64,000 bases of DNA from Pseudomonadota bacterium (lineage in GTDB: Bacteria > Pseudomonadota > Alphaproteobacteria > Sneathiellales > Sneathiellaceae): positions 1-64,000 of the forward strand of contig JANSXH010000003.1 in NCBI GenBank assembly GCA_024743055.1, written 5' to 3'. This document shows positions 58,501 through 64,000 of the stretch, in pieces. The first letter of the stretch is position 1. Each line of letters opens with the position of its first letter. The notes beneath the pieces are model-generated. The model was not told the DNA's origin, searched no databases, and worked only from the letters and a program-made list of their open reading frames with translations. The position numbers were made by a program, and so were the translations under genes.

Positions 58501-58772
58501 CAGGCGGTGAAGGATCTGACACCTTTAAGTATTCGGAAACCTACGAATCCGGATTGGGAAGTGCAAATCGTGATGTTGTTACCGACTTTGACGCAACAAA
58601 TGGCGACAAACTATCCTTCGAAGGATTGGCCAGCGCCGATTTCGAATATGATTTCGATGACAATACCAAAGTGCTGTCTGTAGACGTAGACGGTGACTCC
58701 GTGATGGATATGGAAATCGAGCTCATCGGCGTTTCAATCGACGATTTAGATAGTAGCGATTTCTTAATCTAA
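55506..58772 (+). CDS. RTX protein with two LamG domains and a beta-helix
   Basis: A 1088-residue, very acidic exported protein without a Sec signal, as expected for type I secretion. Two similar LamG/concanavalin-like domains (about 10-175 and 235-400) are separated by Asp/Glu/Thr linkers. A VCBS/cadherin-like domain (about 440-555) follows. Next is a right-handed beta-helix of the polysaccharide lyase/epimerase type (about 575-900) with HSDFIQFW. Calcium-binding GGxGxD repeats come next (about 950-1010: FGGDDKLFGFGDSDTIYGG, GNGDDVLIGGSDSDTLTGG), then a C-terminal secretion tail ending DSSDFLI. It probably binds or modifies the locus polysaccharide outside the cell. The enzyme class is not proven. 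Confidence 0.88.
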   Translation: MAVDLTQTEIDLLEDAATEYGSGVTNLGRDERFFDKTEMTLGITFRVDELDGYQTLLNNHKRYSVVLKDDTLIVSFRSTNGPDLNLRFKEAVTEPGWHDIHVVLDEDEGTLEVLVDGETLYSETSNGLTVGDASYWDVTVGGTPWGRELNGEIADVTILDEAIEIDSEASITERMETLNNIEAGEEVDDSSDNSEDETPVEEDPVDDTDTGDETDSGEETSNTDSGSATSLDDAAAAFGSGVVNLGKDEAFFGMNSMTLGVTFRVDEVDGYQTILNNHKQYSITLVDDRLIVSFNSESGVSLKLYFDEAITEPGWHDIHIVLDGDNDTFQVLVDGDVLYSQTHDDLSVGDASYWKVTAGGTAWGRELNGAIADVSVVDEALAIDPDLSLLERMQYLQAVEAGEIDGEVPDSNNETPTDENPDGGNETPTDENPDNGGNETPTNSEPVFSGDTEGNVYEDGDLTTGGKLTATDADQGESGFEEMSDVGDYGSFSIDESGNWSYTATDSANLQALNSGDVVTETFTVTSIDGTTTEVEVKVNGVDEPVDPDNSGGGNSDTGGSNEDPVFTPKGEIEVSSASELASALSGDVAGYVIKLAPGDYDLDLRNLSFSEDVLIESADPNNPAHFESLGIYNSSNIIINNVEFSSDDAPSGSWGENIINLQNSSGISVFNSTFGNDRAGALNEGFGGISIKNSDDIELSGNEFKNLKNGVGASYSTNLVFENNDFHDIRSDGFTFASVQGVLLEGNSFTDFYHQDGDHSDFIQFWTPGDANEDIIIRDNIMTQGNGYNSQGIFMTSGSEPTKNVLIENNIIYQSGFHGITVSGGENIQVLNNTVVSPPDTETGYTVWIRLSDATNSVVEGNVANSINIVGDSQVTESNNILTRIESSDGVLAYSDVFVNDLARYSDEAGEFTVLGQFNVGADTGVFVYENSAFAGDTTNNTINGTDSSEVIFGFGGDDKLFGFGDSDTIYGGQGEDELSGGNGDDVLIGGSDSDTLTGGEGSDTFKYSETYESGLGSANRDVVTDFDATNGDKLSFEGLASADFEYDFDDNTKVLSVDVDGDSVMDMEIELIGVSIDDLDSSDFLI

Positions 58773-58897
58773 ACATAAAGGTTACTTTTGTACGGCACAT
58801 CAATTTTGAGCTTGCTTATCTTTGCTGGATAGTAAAATCGTGTTGGCTACCCTAAGTTAACCAAATCTTATCTCCCTGAACGTAATATTTTATTGTT

Positions 58898-58928
58898 CCC
58901 GTAGAAATTGAGCGACAATTTCTACGGG
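58898..58928 (+). terminator. Strong hairpin after the RTX gene
   Basis: A perfect 13-bp stem, CCCGTAGAAATTG/CAATTTCTACGGG, with a 5-base loop. The trailing GTTTGAT is a poor T run, so it is either a weak terminator or an mRNA end stabiliser. It ends two bases before the TTG at 58931, which it would block as a start codon. This favours ATG 58958 for the acyltransferase. Confidence 0.6.
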
Positions 58929-58957
58929 GTTTGATAAACAATAATTTATCTCTATTT

Positions 58958-60205
58958 ATGAATGCTGCAGGGAAGCTTCTCTTGAAATACAGATCAGATA
59001 TTGACGGGCTTCGCGCCATTGCGGTGCTACCTGTAGTTCTGTTTCATGCAGATCTCACAGCATTTAGCGGCGGTTACGTTGGGGTTGACATATTCTTTGT
59101 CATCTCTGGATTTTTGATTACCGGAATTATCTCTAGAGAGATTCAAAATGGGGACTTTTCAATAATCACATTTTATGAACGTCGAGTTCGTAGAATATTT
59201 CCAGCACTGTTTGTGATGTTTTTTTTCACGTTGGCGGCCGGAGTTTTTCTCTTACTACCAAGTGACTTAGAAAAGCTAGGAGCAAGCGTAGTTGCGGCAA
59301 CAACATTTGTTTCAAACATTTTCTTTTTAAGAACTAGTGGCTACTTTGAAAGAACAGCAGAACTAAATCCACTCCTACATACATGGTCACTGGCAATTGA
59401 AGAGCAATATTATCTCTTTTTTCCAATACTTCTGATGGTTTTATGGAAATTTCGTTGGAATTGGAAAGTTGTCACATCTGCAGGCCTGGTCCTTTCTTTC
59501 GTCTATAGCATATATATGACCGACCATTATACTTCTAAAGCATTCTACCTGCTTCCCTCGCGAGCTTGGGAATTACTTTTAGGATCTATAATTGCGCTAG
59601 GAGTCTTACCTAGAATCAATAACACATTACTTTTAGAAATACTCGCCGCCCTTGGAATCGGCTTTATAGCCTTTGCTGTTTTAGTATACGATCCCGAAAC
59701 GATTTTTCCAGGATTAGCGGCACTATTACCATGTTTAGGCGCTGGCTTGCTCATTTTTACCGGACAAGGTGATTATAAGACAACTGTGGCACGCATACTC
59801 AGCGGTCGAGTATTGGTTTTTTTCGGACTAATTTCTTATTCTTTATACCTTTGGCATTGGCCAATTTTTGTTTTTACCAACTACTATAGCGTTTTTCCAT
59901 TACCTTTAGCGCATTCTTTGTTAAATGTAATTATATCAGTATTTATTGCATATCTCTCTTGGCAATTTATTGAAAATCCCTTCCGAAAACCGGGCGGCAA
60001 GTTTTATTCAAATCAAAAAATTGTGCTTTTTTCTACAACTGCCGTGACGATGGTCGGACTCGTGGTTATGGGAACAGCCTTCTGGAAATCTGAAGGAATT
60101 CAATTTCGCAGTGTAGATCCAATTATCGCACTAATACAAAATGTTCAAAAAGCTTCTTGGGAAGAGAGAGAGATGCCATTCTGGATCAAAGTTCATTCAG
60201 CCTGA
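58958..60205 (+). CDS. Acyltransferase 3 domain, N-terminal part of a split gene
   Basis: OafA/YrhL-type membrane O-acyltransferase half of a protein that normally continues into a periplasmic SGNH domain. It has ten predicted transmembrane helices. The opening YRSDIDGLRAIAVLPVVLFH contains the conserved catalytic His and RxxR-type region, and GGYVGVDIFFVISGFLITGI, FYERRVRRIFPALF and HTWSLAIEEQYYLFFPILL follow. It should acetylate the polysaccharide. The frame stops at 60205 soon after AGAGAGAGAGA (60163-60173), where the downstream frame continues the protein. ATG 58958 is favoured over TTG 58931 because a hairpin ends at 58928. Confidence 0.85.
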   Translation: MNAAGKLLLKYRSDIDGLRAIAVLPVVLFHADLTAFSGGYVGVDIFFVISGFLITGIISREIQNGDFSIITFYERRVRRIFPALFVMFFFTLAAGVFLLLPSDLEKLGASVVAATTFVSNIFFLRTSGYFERTAELNPLLHTWSLAIEEQYYLFFPILLMVLWKFRWNWKVVTSAGLVLSFVYSIYMTDHYTSKAFYLLPSRAWELLLGSIIALGVLPRINNTLLLEILAALGIGFIAFAVLVYDPETIFPGLAALLPCLGAGLLIFTGQGDYKTTVARILSGRVLVFFGLISYSLYLWHWPIFVFTNYYSVFPLPLAHSLLNVIISVFIAYLSWQFIENPFRKPGGKFYSNQKIVLFSTTAVTMVGLVVMGTAFWKSEGIQFRSVDPIIALIQNVQKASWEEREMPFWIKVHSA

Positions 60206-60902
60206 AAGTGCTTGTCAGCATGGGAGCAGTACAATTCCGACAATAGTAATTTACGGTGACAGTCATGCCATTGAACTCGCAAAGTCACTCGGAAATATAT
60301 TGGAGCAAGAAAACCAATCGATCTTGCAGTTTTCTTCTTCAGCCTGCCCACCTGCATTAGGGTTTATCCCATCTGGTAGAAAGACATGCCCTGAGAAAAA
60401 TCGCACTTATACTGATTTTCTCATCAAGCAGGAGAACCTAAACCAAGTCATCCTAACTGCCTTTTTCGACGCAAACGAGTACACTAACAGAGAGGAATTA
60501 TTTCTAGGGTTGGATCGAACAGTTGGCGAGCTAAAGAACGCAAACAAGGATATTATAATCATCCTTCCCTACCCAAAACCTCATTATGATGTCCCTAGTT
60601 CACTAGCTAGACTACAGCATAAATTTGGCAGTATCGATAACCAGCTGATTGAACTGAAGAAATACTATGCTGATAGCAAGCAAAATATTGAGCAAATCAG
60701 AAAAATTGCTCAAAAACATGGTGTCGCACTTTTTGATCCTACAGTAACACTCTGTGATAAAGAATCCTGCAAGCTTCACGACAATTACACGCCAAATTAT
60801 TATGATGACAACCACCTCAGTAGTAGCGCAACTGATAGGATTGCCAAAGACTTACTTCACCAAATGACAATAAAGAGCTCTCGACTAGGAAATGAAGGCT
60901 GA
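60141..60902 (+). CDS. SGNH hydrolase-like domain, C-terminal part of a split gene
   Basis: This frame, offset by one base from the acyltransferase frame, encodes the SGNH half of the same protein. The true coding part starts after the AG repeat (about 60174). Two cysteines (CHSGSKF, ACQHG) precede the catalytic block IVIYGDSHAIELAKSL. The catalytic Asp-His pair is in DDNHLSSSATDRIA near the C-terminus. Adding one AG unit would fuse the two frames into about 648-657 residues, the usual length for this family. The ATG at 60141 lies inside the acyltransferase sequence and has no ribosome site, so it is unlikely to be a start. Confidence 0.75.
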   Translation: MFKKLLGKRERCHSGSKFIQPESACQHGSSTIPTIVIYGDSHAIELAKSLGNILEQENQSILQFSSSACPPALGFIPSGRKTCPEKNRTYTDFLIKQENLNQVILTAFFDANEYTNREELFLGLDRTVGELKNANKDIIIILPYPKPHYDVPSSLARLQHKFGSIDNQLIELKKYYADSKQNIEQIRKIAQKHGVALFDPTVTLCDKESCKLHDNYTPNYYDDNHLSSSATDRIAKDLLHQMTIKSSRLGNEG

Positions 60903-60940
60903 GGAAAGCTTCAGACTAATTTCATCAAATCGAACACTTC

Positions 60941-61885
60941 TCAAAAACCAACGATCCACTCTCTTCTGCGTTGCCAGATTTCTCGCCAGGTTTCTACGTT
61001 TGTTTTCCGACTTTTATTTCCAGAAACAAGAGAAAATAGCCAAAGAGTGACTATTTTGCTGAGCGGAAGCAATGAATAAATGGCCAATCCGAATATCTTC
61101 CGCAATGTCCCCCAATGGGTACGCATCAAAGTGACCTTTGCGGTTAGCAAACGCACCATCTTATCGGTGACAATCTTTTCCGATTGACCGCCATAATGAA
61201 CAATAGTTGCTTCAGGAGTAATGATCGGACTTGCCCCTGCCTTCTTTGCCCTCAAGCATAAATCCGCATCTTCCCCATACATGAAAAACCGTCGATCAAA
61301 TCCATCCAGCTGTCGCCATAAGGATGTCGTAATCAAAAGGAAGCAACCCGTCACAATATCAACTTCCTGAACCGTGTCACGTTTCCAACCTCCATAGCCT
61401 TCTGAATTGAACAAGCCACTCTCTGGAAACATACCGCTCAGACCGGTCGCATAACAGAATAGCGACCAGATTGTCATTTGATGCCAGCAAGATGTTGGAT
61501 TCAGACTACGGTCGCCAAATAATGTCCTGCCTCCCCAAAGCCTGGCATCGGGGCTAGATTTTGCAAACGCCAAGATTTTGTCAATGGCGTGGTCGAGAAC
61601 TAACGTGTCTGGATTTAGGAGAAGGACATATTCGCCACTGGCTTTCGTTGCAGCAAGATTGTTTGCAGCCGCAAATCCTAAATTGTCTTCTGACGCAATA
61701 AGATTGAGATGGGGAAACTCAGAAGCGATGGCCTCTGCCGACTGATCTTGGGAAGCGTTGTCTACTACAATAAGTTCAAAGGACACCTGAGTCGTTTGCT
61801 CATAAACCGATCGCAAGCATTCTAACGTCATTTCCTTGGTGTTGAAACTGACGACAATAATTGATACTTCCGGATTCTCAGACAT
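60941..61885 (-). CDS. Glycosyltransferase family 2
   Basis: A 314-residue GT-A glycosyltransferase of the rhamnosyltransferase-like type: SIIVVSFNTKEMTLECLRSV, VVDNASQDQSAEAIASE, the donor loop YVLLLNPDTLVLDHAI and GEDADLCLRAKKAGASP, with the metal- and donor-binding acidic residues. A hydrophobic C-terminal segment (FGLAIYSLLPLSKIVTLWLF) may anchor it. It converges with the split acyltransferase gene and lies downstream of the beta-helix gene on the minus strand. Confidence 0.9.
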   Translation of the reverse strand: MSENPEVSIIVVSFNTKEMTLECLRSVYEQTTQVSFELIVVDNASQDQSAEAIASEFPHLNLIASEDNLGFAAANNLAATKASGEYVLLLNPDTLVLDHAIDKILAFAKSSPDARLWGGRTLFGDRSLNPTSCWHQMTIWSLFCYATGLSGMFPESGLFNSEGYGGWKRDTVQEVDIVTGCFLLITTSLWRQLDGFDRRFFMYGEDADLCLRAKKAGASPIITPEATIVHYGGQSEKIVTDKMVRLLTAKVTLMRTHWGTLRKIFGLAIYSLLPLSKIVTLWLFSLVSGNKSRKTNVETWREIWQRRREWIVGF

Positions 61886-61937
61886 TGGGTTTACTCATTG
61901 AAGGAATGGCGATCACAGTTAATTAACCGCTAGGTTG

Positions 61938-63620
61938 TTACTCAATCGCTCCAACAGTTGCAGGGGTATTCCGCGGCTTTCCGAGGATATCCACACCACT
62001 TACCGGGGATTTAACGCGATTGCGAAGAACGGAGTCTGGTAAAGGTGTGAAATTGCCGCCTGTGGCGTTTTCAAATCCGGGGTTGCCCGAAGAAATATCG
62101 ATAGCATCACTCGGCATTCTCACACGCCTGGATTTCACAATATGTACATCTCGGATAATAAAGCCCTTTGTCAGCGGTATGGTGCTATTCTTTGCAGCTG
62201 GCAGCCCCAGCTTATAAAACATCGACCCCTCGACCAGCACATTTCTTAATCCCTTTGCGCCAATCCGAAACAGTGAGTTCGGAAGAGTTAAACCTGAGAA
62301 GATTAAATGATTACCAGGAGTGTGCCATTGAGAATAGAATGGTGTGTCTGGGTTTGAACTCAAAGGTCGAACAATCAGGGTATTAACAATTGCGACATTG
62401 TCCAACGTTGAGCAACCTCCAGTAAAAATTCCCTGTGATTTTGCATTAGTGGCCGTAAGACCATAAACAATAAAATTCTCCCAGTCTTTGTTCCCGCAAT
62501 AGATCTGGTAGACGTCCGGATGCGCTTTAGTATCTAACCTGTCAATGCCGTCAACAGAACTATTGATCACTAAACGAGACCCACTAAAAGCATCTGAAAG
62601 AATTTTTCTTACATGGACATTGCGAACCAAATTAACTCCGTTAGCCCCATTGGGAACATTGGAGATGTTCATATCAGTATAGTAAACTCCTGACCAGTTA
62701 GTCCGATAAAATAATGATCGTCCTATTTTTACACCGAGGCCAACATAATCGCTGTCATCTATCCATAGGCGGCTTTTCGATCCAGATGCAGGAGCAAAGA
62801 ACACGCCGCCGATCGTTACACCCGTCACCTTCAGCAAACGCGGGGAGAATTTGACTTTTTCGCCATAAGAGAAAACGACATCCTCTCGTTTTAATCCAGG
62901 AGCAGCGGAAATCGTAACCCATCTATCATCCAGCATTGGCGAGGGACGGCCCGCGGACCCCCACTCATAAGTTCCCTTCATCAAATAAATAATGGGGAGC
63001 CCAGCTGATAAATCACTTCCACTAAGCTTGCTTAAAGCTTCAAGAGCGCGGCCAGGCTGTCTGTAGGGATTGGCCTTAGTACCATCTCCTGCTCGATCGC
63101 TTCCGGTTTCAGAGACCCATACAGCTATATCGTTCTTAGTGGATTTTGGGGAAAACAATAAAGGTAAGGTATCCAGGGTCCGGGCAATGCCTGCAGTTTT
63201 CGGATAAGCTGTCGCAGATATCTCAATCGCCCGGGGTGCATCACCTTCGCCACCAAGCTGTTCCGGATCAACCGTAATCCAATATTCCGTCGTCTTGGTT
63301 CGCTCGTTAAAACGCATTTCTTTAGTTGATTGTACAGAACCGCCATTGATCTGAAAATCTACCCTGTCTACGCCGTTTATGTGAAATGCAACGACACCGA
63401 CATTGAACGGCGCATCTAAAGACTGAAAGGGAACCACGTTCCAATGTGCGATCACTTTTGCGTCTGCACCCGAAGTCGAAGGGTTATTGTGCTGGGCGAT
63501 CAGAATGTCTGATTCTGAAGGTTGTGCACAAGATACTTCAGCCAGTAGAATGCTTGAAGTGAGCAAACCCAGGAAAAGTGCTTTGGCCTTATCGAAGCTC
63601 AATATTGACATGTTTGTCAA
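61938..63620 (-). CDS. Secreted right-handed beta-helix protein
   Basis: A 560-residue exported protein. A signal peptide (about 10-31, ALFLGLLTSSILLAEVSC) ends in a lipobox-like sequence with Cys near 31. A beta-sandwich-like N-terminal region follows (about 40-165), then WVSETGSDRAGDGTKANPYR, typical of the start of parallel beta-helix proteins, and helix coils to the end. TKAHPDVYQIYCGN resembles HSDFIQFW in the RTX protein. It may be a lyase, hydrolase or epimerase acting on the exported polysaccharide in the periplasm. It is 34 bases from the EpsI-family gene and is probably co-transcribed with it. Confidence 0.75.
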   Translation of the reverse strand: MTNMSILSFDKAKALFLGLLTSSILLAEVSCAQPSESDILIAQHNNPSTSGADAKVIAHWNVVPFQSLDAPFNVGVVAFHINGVDRVDFQINGGSVQSTKEMRFNERTKTTEYWITVDPEQLGGEGDAPRAIEISATAYPKTAGIARTLDTLPLLFSPKSTKNDIAVWVSETGSDRAGDGTKANPYRQPGRALEALSKLSGSDLSAGLPIIYLMKGTYEWGSAGRPSPMLDDRWVTISAAPGLKREDVVFSYGEKVKFSPRLLKVTGVTIGGVFFAPASGSKSRLWIDDSDYVGLGVKIGRSLFYRTNWSGVYYTDMNISNVPNGANGVNLVRNVHVRKILSDAFSGSRLVINSSVDGIDRLDTKAHPDVYQIYCGNKDWENFIVYGLTATNAKSQGIFTGGCSTLDNVAIVNTLIVRPLSSNPDTPFYSQWHTPGNHLIFSGLTLPNSLFRIGAKGLRNVLVEGSMFYKLGLPAAKNSTIPLTKGFIIRDVHIVKSRRVRMPSDAIDISSGNPGFENATGGNFTPLPDSVLRNRVKSPVSGVDILGKPRNTPATVGAIE

Positions 63621-63654
63621 TCCACCCCTAATTGTTCAATTTATCAGTTTTTAG

Positions 63655-64000
63655 CTACTCAGGAACATAAGCCGGCAAAATCTCGAAAAGTGACTGAGAA
63701 AACTGCGTAAGTTGTTTATCCGCAAGCACTTCCGACATCGTAGAATTAACAGGCATCGAAAGTCGAACCAGAGCACCGTCAGTCCTCGCAGAAGTCAATC
63801 CCCCTAGTAGAAGATTAAGCTTAGCCTTATATTCATTTGCGAGATACTTTCCGCGCTGCTGGAACCAATAATAGACAAGCAGCTTATCTTCACCATGGGA
63901 GATCAGAACCCGGTTCACGGGCACCATTTCATCGCCCTTAGAAAGCTCAATCTCATCAAGTTCTTCAATCTCCCATCCACCGGACGGAATACATACACGA
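63655..64000 (-). CDS. epsI: EpsI-family protein, C-terminal part (cut by window edge)
   Basis: The 5' end lies beyond the right edge; about 114 residues are visible. The sequence begins VCIPSGGWEIEEL and continues VNRVLISHGEDKLLVYYWFQ, GKYLANEYKAKLNLLLGGL and RTDGALVRLSMPV, the conserved C-terminal domain of EpsI. EpsI is either a stand-alone protein or the C-terminal part of an exosortase in exopolysaccharide loci. Its presence means an exosortase gene or domain probably lies immediately to the right. It supports the reading of the whole 34-64 kb region as an exosortase-associated polysaccharide locus. Confidence 0.88.
   Translation of the reverse strand, partial: RVCIPSGGWEIEELDEIELSKGDEMVPVNRVLISHGEDKLLVYYWFQQRGKYLANEYKAKLNLLLGGLTSARTDGALVRLSMPVNSTMSEVLADKQLTQFSQSLFEILPAYVPE

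Overview
The window looks like chromosomal DNA from an alphaproteobacterium. The support is family-level: a hemC-hemD-mitofilin-hemY heme block, a DUF1674/SDHAF4-type succinate dehydrogenase assembly factor next to rsmB, rpe, a heparinase II/III-family gene and purH, a 180-kDa-class NAD-glutamate dehydrogenase, and gpsA-YciI-EVE domain synteny. I cannot place the genus from the sequence alone. I see no phage genes, insertion sequences, rRNA or CRISPR array.

Left part (1-33.7 kb) is mostly housekeeping. A tRNA-Thr (with a broken half copy beside it) is followed by the minus-strand heme operon hemC, hemD-mitofilin (fused) and hemY. Running the other way are tsaD, rpiA, a beta-hydroxyacid dehydrogenase and a VTT-like membrane protein. 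An AT-richer patch (8.4-10.0 kb) holds three genes of unknown function. Next is a coupled pair: a periplasmic ligand-binding protein and a membrane adenylate cyclase with a large periplasmic sensor. Then come a Baeyer-Villiger type monooxygenase, gpsA, YciI, an acyl-CoA dehydrogenase, an EVE protein, an EamA exporter, the SDHAF4-like gene, rsmB, rpe, the heparinase II/III gene, a nucleotide-sugar dehydrogenase, purH, YbjQ, a UMF1-type MFS transporter and the giant glutamate dehydrogenase.

Right part (34-64 kb) is a large envelope/exopolysaccharide region of the exosortase-associated (XrtA/PEP-CTERM) type. It has a type I secretion pair (HlyD-like adaptor and PrtD-like ABC ATPase), a Wza/GumB-like export lipoprotein, an outer-membrane beta-barrel, an ExeA-like ATPase and a PrsT-like TPR lipoprotein. 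It also has Alg14/Alg13-like and other glycosyltransferases, a Wzy-like polymerase and a Wzx-like flippase. A 1088-residue LamG/beta-helix/RTX protein is the probable cargo of the type I system. An acyltransferase-SGNH gene is split by a frameshift in an AG repeat. A family 2 glycosyltransferase and a second secreted beta-helix protein follow. At the right edge is the C-terminal part of an EpsI-family protein, so an exosortase probably lies just outside the window. A small protein at 36.3 kb has the signal peptide, C-terminal helix and arginine/lysine cluster layout expected of an exosortase substrate.

Most interesting leads: (1) the translationally coupled binding protein and adenylate cyclase, which resembles a TorT/TorS sensor wired to cAMP; (2) the polysaccharide acyltransferase broken at an AG repeat, possibly a phase switch; (3) the orphan CTERM-like small protein together with the exosortase-type locus; (4) the HemD-mitofilin fusion; (5) two beta-helix proteins that share an HxDxxQ motif in the same locus.
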